From Corynebacterium aurimucosum ATCC 700975 (GTDB taxonomy: Bacteria; Actinomycetota; Actinomycetes; Mycobacteriales; Mycobacteriaceae), in NCBI RefSeq assembly GCF_007672725.1, contig NZ_VDTC01000003.1:51245-115244 (forward strand): a DNA stretch of 64,000 nucleotides. Direction: 5' to 3'. Both the position numbers and the translations under genes were made by a program. Position 1 is the first letter of the stretch. Each line of letters starts with the position of its first letter. Positions 53,572-61,368 of this stretch are shown here, piece after piece. A model generated the notes under the pieces. It saw nothing but the letters and a program-made list of their open reading frames with translations. It was not told the origin of the DNA and made no database searches.

Positions 53572-55311
53572 CTATTTCAGCGCATAAAGCCTTAAAGCAG
53601 CGGAATCGAGGAACACAGGCACAACCTCACCGGGGGCCTTGCTGTGTGCCGGTTGGTCTAGAGTCACCCGTTGGCCATCGATCTCCACCAGGGTTGAGCT
53701 GCCCAAGTCAGCAAGAATTGTGGCGCTCAGCGCCCCGGCGTTGTCGAAGTTCAGTGCGCTCTGGGGGAAGGCCGCCCAGTGGTCACCGCTGCGAGCAGGA
53801 GCGAACACTCCATCGCGGAGGCTACCCCGTAGCAGATTGACGCCTGATAGCTCCGCCATGAAATGAGTGGTGGGCTGCTCCAGTAGCTGATCCACGGGTC
53901 CTTGGGAGATGACCTCGCCGGCTTCCATCACAGCGATGTCATCCGCCAGCGTGGTGAGGTCCACGCGGTTGTGAGTGACAATGATGGTGGTGCGGTCGGC
54001 CGCCGAGAGGCGCAACAGGTGGCGCCACCGGGCGGCTGATTCGACGTCCATGGCGGCAAAAGGCTCGTCCACGACCAAGACCTCTGGGCGCGCCGCAAGT
54101 GCGCGCAGGAGGGCAACCTGCGCGGCCTGCCCGCCGGAAAGCTCGGAAACATGGACCAGCTCCTGCAATCCAGCTGCGTTCAGCAACTCCTGGGTCCTTT
54201 GTGCATCCTTGGTCACCATGGTCAAAGCTTGTTCCACGGTGGCAGTGGGTGGTAGCCCGGGGTCCTGGGAGAGCATGACCACACGCTCGGCATTTGTCTG
54301 GGCTCCCTGCAAGCGTCCGCTAATGAAACGCATCAACGTGGTCTTTCCCGCGCCGTTGGGGCCAACCACCGCGGTCACGCGCCCGCCACGGAACGTCGTG
54401 GTGGTGTCGCCGACCGTGGCTAAGAGATCGCGGGGAGAGTCCTGCGGGGAGGTCATCGTGCGGAGCGCAACCGGGTCCATCGGCTGCAAAGCGCGCACAG
54501 CTTGCTCGCGGCGGCGGCGCAGCAGCAGAGGAATTCCGGCCGCGGTGAGCGTGAGGATGGCTATCCCGATCAATACGGCCGACAGCGCATAGGCATTGTC
54601 CGCGCTGACCTCACGCTCAAGGTAGATGCCGCTGGGCATGGTTCGGGTAGAACCGGGCAGGGATCCGGCGAAGGTGATCGTCGTCCCGAATTCACCCAGC
54701 GAGCGGGCGAACGCCAGAGCACCGCCGGTGAACACGGCAGGGAGGATTGCGGGCAGGATGATGCGCCGAAGAATGGTTCCTGTGCTCAGCCCGATGCCCC
54801 GTGCGCTGGCCACGACTTCGGGGTCGAGCTGCCGCAGCGCAGAATCCACCGCCACCACCACGAAGGGCAGGGTGACGAATAAGTGAGCTGCCACAACACC
54901 GGGAAAGGCGAAAGACACGTGCAGCCCAGCCTGCTCCAAAACCGGGCCAAGCAGTCCGCGGCGCCCGAGCAGCGCGGTGAGCGCCAACCCGCCTACCACG
55001 GGAGGCATGGCCAAAGGGAGGTAAACCACCAGCCGCACGAGGTGAGACACACGGCGTAGCTGCTGGAGCCACAGAGCCAGACAGGTGCCCAGGATCGTGG
55101 ATAGCAAGGTAGACAACGCCGCCGCGGAAAGGCTGACGCGGAGAAGGTCATGGGTCGCTGGAGCGCTCAGCGTGTCGGCGAGGTTCGGCCAGGGAACTCG
55201 CAGCCCGAGGGCGAGCACCGGGGCAAGGATGTAGACCGCAGCGAGCACGCCGGCGGCGATGACCGGCCACGTTGTCCGCGGGCGCTGTTCGTGCAAAATC
55301 ACGCGTGACAC
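53572..55311 (-). CDS. modBC: Fused molybdate ABC permease-ATPase (ModB-ModC)
   Basis: This is a 579-residue fusion. Residues 1-270 are a ModB permease with about six helices and the EAA loop (LPFVVVAVDSALRQLDPEVV). From about 300 comes a ModC ATPase with GPNGAGKTT, signature LSGGQAAQVA, VLVVDEPFAAMD and switch His in VTHNR. A short C-terminal TOBE-like tail follows. In most bacteria these are separate genes. Its GTG start directly follows the modA stop. It imports molybdate for the cofactor genes downstream. Confidence 0.92.
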   Translation of the reverse strand: MSRVILHEQRPRTTWPVIAAGVLAAVYILAPVLALGLRVPWPNLADTLSAPATHDLLRVSLSAAALSTLLSTILGTCLALWLQQLRRVSHLVRLVVYLPLAMPPVVGGLALTALLGRRGLLGPVLEQAGLHVSFAFPGVVAAHLFVTLPFVVVAVDSALRQLDPEVVASARGIGLSTGTILRRIILPAILPAVFTGGALAFARSLGEFGTTITFAGSLPGSTRTMPSGIYLEREVSADNAYALSAVLIGIAILTLTAAGIPLLLRRRREQAVRALQPMDPVALRTMTSPQDSPRDLLATVGDTTTTFRGGRVTAVVGPNGAGKTTLMRFISGRLQGAQTNAERVVMLSQDPGLPPTATVEQALTMVTKDAQRTQELLNAAGLQELVHVSELSGGQAAQVALLRALAARPEVLVVDEPFAAMDVESAARWRHLLRLSAADRTTIIVTHNRVDLTTLADDIAVMEAGEVISQGPVDQLLEQPTTHFMAELSGVNLLRGSLRDGVFAPARSGDHWAAFPQSALNFDNAGALSATILADLGSSTLVEIDGQRVTLDQPAHSKAPGEVVPVFLDSAALRLYALK

Positions 55312-56034
55312 TTAGTCCACCGGGGTAAAACCGAATTTTTCCCAGGTGTTGTCAAAATCCGAGTCGAGGAGGTTGAGGACATCCTGAGCTTCGTCGTGTC
55401 GGGGTGAATCAGATACCACCGCGCCCATGATCTCATTGCGGAAGTCTTCCGCGTGGTCGAGTGGGATGGCCTCGACGTCCTCGCTAGCGGCGGCATCGGT
55501 GGAGTAGACCCACCCGGCGTCCGCCTCACCGGAGGCGACCTTACCCAGGACGTCAGCTACCTGTCCCTCCAAGGAGGAAGCGTGCAGGTCCCAGTTGTTG
55601 GCCTCCATGATGCGCGTAGAGATGGCGCCGCAGGGGACGCTTGGGTCGCAGAGCACGAGGCGTGCCGAGGGATCCAGGTCGGCCGCGGAGCGCAGTCCCA
55701 AGGGATTGCCCTTCGGCACCACCATGACCATAACGTTGCTGGCTAAGGCCACGGGTGTGTCAACGGTGCCCTGCGCAGTTGCATCCTCCATGGTCTCCCG
55801 GGAAGCCGTGAGGAGCAGATCCGCGGGAGCGCCTTCATTGATTTGCTGAACTAGGGCGGAAGAGCCGCCGTTGTTAAACGCCAGCGGGGTTTCGGATGCG
55901 CCGGAGAGGTCGTCATTGAGCACGCGCGTGGAGGAGGCGGCGAAAACCTGCAACGGTTCATCGGAGCTGGAGGAGCAGCCGGCGACAGTCAGCGCGGCGG
56001 CGAGAACAGAGACAGCAATTTTCAAGCGGCGCAT
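55312..56034 (-). CDS. modA: Molybdate-binding lipoprotein ModA
   Basis: This is a 240-residue solute-binding protein with a lipoprotein signal (LKIAVSVLAAALTVAGC, lipobox VAGC). Mature sequence includes FAASSTRVLNDDLSG and GEADAGWVYSTDA, typical of ModA. It delivers molybdate to the fused transporter encoded immediately downstream. TAACGT ends eight bases before ATG, so the transcript may be leaderless. Confidence 0.93.
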   Translation of the reverse strand: MRRLKIAVSVLAAALTVAGCSSSSDEPLQVFAASSTRVLNDDLSGASETPLAFNNGGSSALVQQINEGAPADLLLTASRETMEDATAQGTVDTPVALASNVMVMVVPKGNPLGLRSAADLDPSARLVLCDPSVPCGAISTRIMEANNWDLHASSLEGQVADVLGKVASGEADAGWVYSTDAAASEDVEAIPLDHAEDFRNEIMGAVVSDSPRHDEAQDVLNLLDSDFDNTWEKFGFTPVD

Positions 56035-56042
56035 GGTCAGTT

Positions 56043-56048
56043 ACGTTA
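56043..56048 (-). promoter_or_regulatory. -10 box, possible leaderless modA transcript
   Basis: TAACGT, eight bases (aactgacc), ATG at 56034. It lies only nine bases downstream of the preceding gene's stop on the same strand. Confidence 0.4.
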
Positions 56049-56056
56049 CGGCATCT

Positions 56057-56317
56057 TTACGCGGTCCGCGTGAATTTAATATGCACTTCCTTTGGTTCCT
56101 TCTTGAGGTATTCACGGTCGAAGGATTCTTCGCGCTGGTCCACCTCGTTGAGCAACGGAAGCGGGTCGTGCGGAGCGATGAGAATCATGGATTCGCCCAC
56201 GTTGAGGGTGCCCAGCGCTCCATGGATAGCGCCGTGGCGCACCGCGTGGGGAATTTCGGAGGCGTTGAGAGTGGGGATGTCGTGTCCTTTGGAGGCGTCG
56301 ACAAGCGGCAAGTTCAT
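56057..56317 (-). CDS. DUF2249 domain protein
   Basis: This is an 86-residue protein matching DUF2249: IPHAVRHGAIHGALGTLNVG, then MILIAPHDPLPLLNEV with the conserved His-Asp-Pro. Members are often linked to nitrogen-oxide or hemerythrin-type genes and are thought to bind metal or help redox enzymes; the activity is unproven. GAAAGGGA lies nine bases before ATG. It is divergent from the membrane protein of the nirK operon. Confidence 0.82.
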   Translation of the reverse strand: MNLPLVDASKGHDIPTLNASEIPHAVRHGAIHGALGTLNVGESMILIAPHDPLPLLNEVDQREESFDREYLKKEPKEVHIKFTRTA

Positions 56318-56377
56318 TGGTGTTATCCCTTTCGAGTTTTAGGCCAGCGGGCGTTGCTGCCCGTGCAACTAATTTAC

Positions 56378-56383
56378 TACGAT
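56378..56383 (+). promoter_or_regulatory. -10 box candidate of the nirK operon
   Basis: TACGAT, seven bases (tatatcc), GTG at 56391. If used, translation begins at GTG 56391 without a leader. An alternative start, ATG 56403, lies in the same frame. Confidence 0.45.
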
Positions 56384-56390
56384 TATATCC

Positions 56391-57611
56391 GTGCAAATAA
56401 AAATGTCGGATATGCCTCTGCGTGATGTCTCCCTGGCTTCGCGCCGGCGCTGGCACACCCTTGCCTTTAGCCTTGTCGCGTTCTGGATCGCGGTCGGCGT
56501 GGGAATCACCGTGGCAAGCTTTTGGGGAGCACCCGTCGTGTGGTGGGACCTCATCCACCCATTCACCCTCGGCGCGCTGACCACCGCGATCCTCGTGTTC
56601 AGTACCCACTTCACGGAGGCGCTCACCCGCACTCCGGCGGTCGGCTTCCGAGGGGTGGGCGCGCGGGTAGGCCTGGTTCAGGTGGGGCTGGTTCTTCTCC
56701 TTGTTGATCGCGCGGGCTATGACTGGGGCGTGCTCTCGGATAGTGGCTCGGCACTGGTCATCGCTGCCGTTGCGTGGCACCTGTGGGCGCTGTGGACCAC
56801 GCTCCGGGGCTCTCTGTCTGGTTCTTTCGCCGTGACCGTTCCTTTTTATCTGGCGGCGGCCTGCTTCATGGTGTTCTCGGTGCTACTGGTCATTCTGGCT
56901 GCGCACGGGGTAGGGAATTACTCGCTGTTGGTGGCCGCGCACTCACGCGGGATGGTGTGGGGCTTCGGCCTGCTTACCGTCCTGGGCACGGTCATCACGC
57001 TGCTGCCCACGTTGACCCGAACCCCAATCTCAGCGGTTGCGCGGGCGCGGTGCAGCCGGGCTTTGACCGTGCATTGCGTGGGGCTGGGGGTGGCCATGCT
57101 TGCCGACGCCTCCGGGCTCACCCGCGCTGCCGGCATGGCGCAGCTGCTCACCGTGCTTGCTGCCGTGCTCATCATCCAGCCAGTGCTGGCCGGCGCGCTT
57201 GGTGGCGAGAAGACCACGGCTAGTGTGTCCGCGATGGCGGGGCTGGTGTGGATGGTGGCGCTCTGCGCTGGTGACGCCGCGGCCACCATCGCAGGGGCCT
57301 ACCCACGCGCGGTCACGTTACTGCTCATGCCGGCGTTTCTGGGCGCCGGCCTGCTGCAGCTGGTCACCGGGGTGCTCCATCACATGCTGCCCATCCTGGC
57401 CGGGGCGGCCCGTCCCGCGCACGGGCATATTGCCGGGTTCCTGCGAGTAGGGCTCATTAACGTGGGCGGTGTGCTCAGCCTCCTCGGCATTGCAGGTGTG
57501 TCTGTGGCCGGGCTTATCATGATGGGGCTTGGACTCATCGCCAATAGTGCGGCCCTGGCATGGGCCGTCGCATCATCTCAAGGAGAAATTCATGTCAAGC
57601 GTGCCCGTTAA
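56391..57611 (+). CDS. Polytopic membrane protein of the nitrite reductase operon
   Basis: This is a 406-residue protein with about eleven hydrophobic segments and conserved-looking His in or near helices (WWDLIHPFTLGALTTAILVF, VAWHLWALW, AAHSRGMVWGFGLL, GVLHHMLPILA). The pattern recalls NnrS or haem-copper-type membrane proteins, but no family is certain. The last 20 bases overlap the start of the nirK gene, so the two are made together; electron delivery or copper/nitric-oxide handling for NirK is a plausible inference. Start alternatives are GTG 56391, ATG 56403 or ATG 56412. Confidence 0.75.
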   Translation: MQIKMSDMPLRDVSLASRRRWHTLAFSLVAFWIAVGVGITVASFWGAPVVWWDLIHPFTLGALTTAILVFSTHFTEALTRTPAVGFRGVGARVGLVQVGLVLLLVDRAGYDWGVLSDSGSALVIAAVAWHLWALWTTLRGSLSGSFAVTVPFYLAAACFMVFSVLLVILAAHGVGNYSLLVAAHSRGMVWGFGLLTVLGTVITLLPTLTRTPISAVARARCSRALTVHCVGLGVAMLADASGLTRAAGMAQLLTVLAAVLIIQPVLAGALGGEKTTASVSAMAGLVWMVALCAGDAAATIAGAYPRAVTLLLMPAFLGAGLLQLVTGVLHHMLPILAGAARPAHGHIAGFLRVGLINVGGVLSLLGIAGVSVAGLIMMGLGLIANSAALAWAVASSQGEIHVKRAR

Positions 57612-58965
57612 GAAGGAGCATTCCGACAAGAAATGGGCGTCCTGGCTCATCATCATCGTCGCGCTCCTCGCTGTCATTGGACTGGCTGTGTTCAACTCGA
57701 CCACAGGCAAGCAGGACCCAGCTACGGTGGCATCCGCCGACGCCGTGACTGTTGACGTCTCCGTGGACGGCATGGCTTTTGTCCCGTCCTCCATTAACGT
57801 GGCAGCGGGCAGCCACCTCGTAGTGAATTTCACCAACACCGGTGACCAAGTTCATGACCTGAAGATTGGGCGCGAGGAGACGGGCCGGGTGGAACCGGGC
57901 GAAACGGTGCAGCTCGACGCCGGAATCATCGAGGAGTCTGTGGAAGGTTATTGCACGATCGCCGGGCACAAGATGCAAGGTATGACGTTCATGGTCAACG
58001 TCGACGAGTCAGCATCCGGTGAGCATGATCATGCGGGGGCGTCGGAAAGCACCGGCTCCGCCGGCGCACCGGCGACGGTGCCCTCGGCCGCCGAGCGCAT
58101 GGCAGCCCGCGAGAACTTTAAGGCTTTTGATGCCTCCCTTGCCCCCGCCGAAGGGGACCTCCATGAGGAAACGTGGGTGATGACCGAGGAAGAAGTCGAG
58201 GTTGCCCCAGGCGTGCGCCAAACCCGGTGGCTTTTCAACGGGCAAGCACCCGGGCCTACCTTGCGCGGCAAGGTGGGGGATAGATTCCGCATCACCATCA
58301 AGAATGAGGGCTCGATGGGGCACTCGGTGGACTTTCACGCCGGTGAGGTCAACCCGGATGAGAACATGAAGACGATCCAGCCGGGCGAATCGTTGACCTA
58401 TGAATTCGTGGCTCACCGGGCAGGTATCTGGATGTATCACTGCTCCACCATGCCGATGAGCCTGCACATTGCCAACGGCATGGCGGGAGCGGTCATCATT
58501 GATCCGCGTGGCGAGGATGCCCTGGCAGACGTTGATGCGGAGTACGTCATGACGGCAAGCGAGGTCTTCCTAGCCTCTGCGGGTAAGGAAGCCGAGGGCG
58601 CTAACGCGCAGCGCGTCAGCGACGGCGACTATGACCTCACGGCCTTCAATTACTATCCCAACCAGTATGATGTTGCTCCGCTGCGCGCCAAGGTGGGCGA
58701 TACCGTGCGCATCTGGGTGGTCAACCTCGGCCCGGATCTGCCGTTGAGCTTCCACGTCGTGGGCGAACAATTCGACACCGTGTACAAGGAAGGCGCCTAC
58801 CTGATTAAGGGCGCGAAGGATTCCGGCTCCCAGGCGCTCGACCTTCTACCTGCCCAGGGCGGATTCGTGGAGATGACCTTCAACGAGCCGGGCACCTATT
58901 CCTTTGTCAACCACCTCATGACGAATGCGGAGAAGGGGCAACACGGCCAGATTATCGTTGAGTAG
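57592..58965 (+). CDS. nirK: Copper nitrite reductase with extra N-terminal cupredoxin
   Basis: This is a 457-residue NirK/AniA-type enzyme reducing nitrite to nitric oxide. It has a membrane anchor (about 16-34), a separate cupredoxin with copper ligands His88, Cys121, His126 and Met131, and then the two NirK domains. In NirK the type-1 copper ligands are His244, Cys284, His292 and Met297; type-2 ligands are His249, His283 and His441; Asp247 and His388 are the catalytic acid-base pair. All are present, so the enzyme should be active, facing outside. The extra cupredoxin may bring electrons directly. AAGGAG lies before ATG 57592; the upstream frame is not needed. Confidence 0.93.
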   Translation: MSSVPVKKEHSDKKWASWLIIIVALLAVIGLAVFNSTTGKQDPATVASADAVTVDVSVDGMAFVPSSINVAAGSHLVVNFTNTGDQVHDLKIGREETGRVEPGETVQLDAGIIEESVEGYCTIAGHKMQGMTFMVNVDESASGEHDHAGASESTGSAGAPATVPSAAERMAARENFKAFDASLAPAEGDLHEETWVMTEEEVEVAPGVRQTRWLFNGQAPGPTLRGKVGDRFRITIKNEGSMGHSVDFHAGEVNPDENMKTIQPGESLTYEFVAHRAGIWMYHCSTMPMSLHIANGMAGAVIIDPRGEDALADVDAEYVMTASEVFLASAGKEAEGANAQRVSDGDYDLTAFNYYPNQYDVAPLRAKVGDTVRIWVVNLGPDLPLSFHVVGEQFDTVYKEGAYLIKGAKDSGSQALDLLPAQGGFVEMTFNEPGTYSFVNHLMTNAEKGQHGQIIVE

Positions 58966-59518
58966 CAAGTCGCTCGCGCCGCGCTCGTAGCTCGTCCAAG
59001 GTGTCGATATCGCGTACTGCGGGCGTTGCCTCGATCTCGGCGATGGTGCCCGCGAGCCTCAGTAAGCGCATGGCCGGGTTGTTGCGTGGATCTCCGAGCT
59101 CCTCCAGCGCGCGGGTGAGGGCCTTAGTACGCCACAGCGCACACAGCGGTTGTAGGCTCCCGTCGAGGGTAGCCGCAGCGACATCCGCGCCCGAGCTAGC
59201 CAGAGACTTGTGGAGGGCGGGCAGTACCTGCGGGGAATCCGGGGCATCGACGGCAAAGATTGCTGTGGTAGCCCTCGCGTCACCAGCCAGTGCGGCGTGG
59301 CCCGCAGCGATACCTGCAGCTGGCCCGCCGAAGAGGGGGCTTTCGCACACCTGGGGCATGCCCAAACGATAGGGCGAGACGACCGCTACCGGCGCGCCAT
59401 AAGGAAGCTGGCGCAACAGTCGGTCGATGAGGCGTTCACCGGCGAGCCTTACGCTAGCCTTGTCCACGCCTCCCATGCGTTGGCCGCGCCCGCCGGCTAA
59501 AACAATGACACCTGGCAT
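58952..59518 (-). CDS. mobA: Molybdenum cofactor guanylyltransferase-like MobA
   Basis: This is a 188-residue nucleotidyltransferase with the N-terminal GTP-binding motif LAGGRGQRMGGVDKA and FAVDAPDSP for metal binding. It attaches a nucleotide to molybdopterin to give the dinucleotide cofactor. Its last 14 bases overlap the convergent nirK 3' end. GAAAGG upstream and a five-base gap from moaC fix the start at ATG 59518. Confidence 0.87.
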   Translation of the reverse strand: MPGVIVLAGGRGQRMGGVDKASVRLAGERLIDRLLRQLPYGAPVAVVSPYRLGMPQVCESPLFGGPAAGIAAGHAALAGDARATTAIFAVDAPDSPQVLPALHKSLASSGADVAAATLDGSLQPLCALWRTKALTRALEELGDPRNNPAMRLLRLAGTIAEIEATPAVRDIDTLDELRARRERLATQR

Positions 59519-59523
59519 TTCGC

Positions 59524-60009
59524 TTAACCTTTCGTTCCGGGCAGCTCGCGGGACCAATCACCGGAGCGGCCCCCGGACTTCGCGGTGATGCCGCAGCGCC
59601 GGATATAGGCGGAGCGGTCAACGCCTTTGACCATGTCAATGAGCGCCAAGGCGGCGATGCTCACCGCGGTGAGCGCCTCCATTTCCACGCCGGTGCGGTC
59701 GGCGGTGCGCACTGTGGCTTCGATGAAGACGTGGTCTTCACGCAGCTCAATGTCCACCGCACAGCCATGCACCCCAATGGTGTGGGCCAGCGGAAGGAGA
59801 TCTGGAACCTTCTTGGCAGCCGCGATGCCAGCCACACGCGCAACCGCAAGCACGTCCCCCTTAGGCACGGTTCCCTCCCGCAGCGCGGTGAGAACTTCTG
59901 GTGAGCACGCGACCTCGCCTTGGGCGGTAGCGGTGCGTACCGTGGGCTGCTTTTCGGTGACGTCCACCATATAGGCGGAGCCGGCGTCGTTGAGGTGAGT
60001 GAACTTCAT
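59524..60009 (-). CDS. moaC: Cyclic pyranopterin monophosphate synthase MoaC
   Basis: This is a 161-residue enzyme making cyclic pyranopterin monophosphate from the MoaA product. Family stretches are MVDVTEKQPTVRTATA, LLPLAHTIGVHGCAVD, TADRTGVEMEALTAVS and ALIDMVKGVDR. It is followed by mobA and preceded by moeA, all on the minus strand, in a molybdenum cofactor operon. Confidence 0.95.
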   Translation of the reverse strand: MKFTHLNDAGSAYMVDVTEKQPTVRTATAQGEVACSPEVLTALREGTVPKGDVLAVARVAGIAAAKKVPDLLPLAHTIGVHGCAVDIELREDHVFIEATVRTADRTGVEMEALTAVSIAALALIDMVKGVDRSAYIRRCGITAKSGGRSGDWSRELPGTKG

Positions 60010-60137
60010 GTCTAAACAGGGATCCTTTCCTAGCGTGGACCTAGCCTAGCTGACGAAGAGTGGGCCGATCCGGGTGTTCAGATGCGCGATCTTTGGTAGC
60101 AATGGAGGGGTGGGGGATGTGGAGGCGGATTGTGAAG

Positions 60138-61355
60138 CTAGTAAGGGTAGACGGTAAGTTGCTCGCCGGCGGCGACCGGACTCGTCAGCAGCGCAAAGCC
60201 GTGTGTGCCCGGAAGGGCGGCAACGTGGTGGCTGCGCATACGCGGACCCGGCGGTGGGCTTGCGGTAATGGATTCCGTCATGGTGATGGAGCACGGCTGA
60301 ATGAGCGGGTGGTGAGGTTCGGGGAAGTCCGCACCGGCGACGGCCGTGAGGCACGGCCGGTCCTTGACACCCGCGGGGCGGGGCAGTCCGCGCAGAGAGC
60401 GCAGCAGTTGGGTGAGGTAGAGGTGTGCGGAGACAAACGCCGCCACCGGGTTGCCCGGCAAACACACCACGGGGATACCGTCCCAGAGCGCATGGCCCTG
60501 AGGCGCGCCGGGCCGTTGGTTGACGTGGCCGAACCAGTAATCATCGCGTTCCACGGCATCCTCGATCACAGCGCGGACTACGTCGAAAGCGCCAGCGGAC
60601 ACGCCACCGGTGGTGACAATGAGATCGGAATCCGCAGCGGCAGCATTGAAGCGCCGGTGCAGCTCAATGGGGGAATCTCCACAGGCCGTGCGGGTGATCT
60701 CGCAGAGACCGGTGGAAGAAATGAGGGCTTCGAGCATGGGCCCATTCGAATCGGAAAGCTGGCCGTTGAGCAGCTCCTCACCCGTGGCAATGATGGTCAC
60801 TCGTGGGATGCGGTGAACCACGGCGGCGTCTACACCGGAGGAGAGGGCGGCGGCGATAAGGGGGGCGTCGACAAGCGTGGCAGAACCGGCGAGTTGGTGG
60901 CCGGCGCTGATGTGGGAGCCGCGCCGCCGGATATGGTTATGGTCGGGCAGGTGGTGCACCGTGACGGTTTCAGGCACAGGTCCGGGCCCCGGGGGCACAT
61001 CGGTGTTTTCTACTGGAATGACCAGGCCATCAAACCCCTCCGGAACCTCCCCGCCAGTCATGATTCGCACCGCGGTCCCAGGCTGCGGGACCTGAGTGGG
61101 TGAGCCTGCTGGGACATCACCTATAACAGGCAGCGTGAATGGGGTGGTTAAGTCATCAGGTGACGCCGGAGCTGGGATGAGGAAGCCGTCCATCGCCGAA
61201 TTATCCCGCGGCGGGAGGGGAAGACGGGCGAAGAGTGGCTCGGCCAGAACGCGGCCTTGTACAAGGGGAGCGCGCTCCGCAGGCAGGACGCGAACCAATG
61301 CGTGGAGGCGGTCGAAGTACTCCTCGATGTTTATGTCAGTCCCGGTGCTTGTCAT
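60138..61355 (-). CDS. moeA: Molybdopterin molybdotransferase MoeA
   Basis: This is a 405-residue enzyme inserting molybdate into molybdopterin. Motifs include PLPPRDNSAMDGF, RIMTGGEVPEGFDG, VTTGGVSAGAFDVV and GIPVVCLPGNPVAAFV. ATG 61355 (MTSTGTDINIEEYF) is chosen over the frame to 61427, which runs into moaA. TAGATT seven bases before this ATG overlaps the moaA stop codon. Confidence 0.95.
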   Translation of the reverse strand: MTSTGTDINIEEYFDRLHALVRVLPAERAPLVQGRVLAEPLFARLPLPPRDNSAMDGFLIPAPASPDDLTTPFTLPVIGDVPAGSPTQVPQPGTAVRIMTGGEVPEGFDGLVIPVENTDVPPGPGPVPETVTVHHLPDHNHIRRRGSHISAGHQLAGSATLVDAPLIAAALSSGVDAAVVHRIPRVTIIATGEELLNGQLSDSNGPMLEALISSTGLCEITRTACGDSPIELHRRFNAAAADSDLIVTTGGVSAGAFDVVRAVIEDAVERDDYWFGHVNQRPGAPQGHALWDGIPVVCLPGNPVAAFVSAHLYLTQLLRSLRGLPRPAGVKDRPCLTAVAGADFPEPHHPLIQPCSITMTESITASPPPGPRMRSHHVAALPGTHGFALLTSPVAAGEQLTVYPY

Positions 61356-61362
61356 TGCACCC

Positions 61363-61368
61363 AATCTA
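61363..61368 (-). promoter_or_regulatory. -10-like box before moeA, overlapping the moaA stop
   Basis: TAGATT, seven bases (gggtgca), ATG at 61355. Its TAG is also the moaA stop codon. It may be an internal promoter or a chance match within the operon. Confidence 0.4.
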
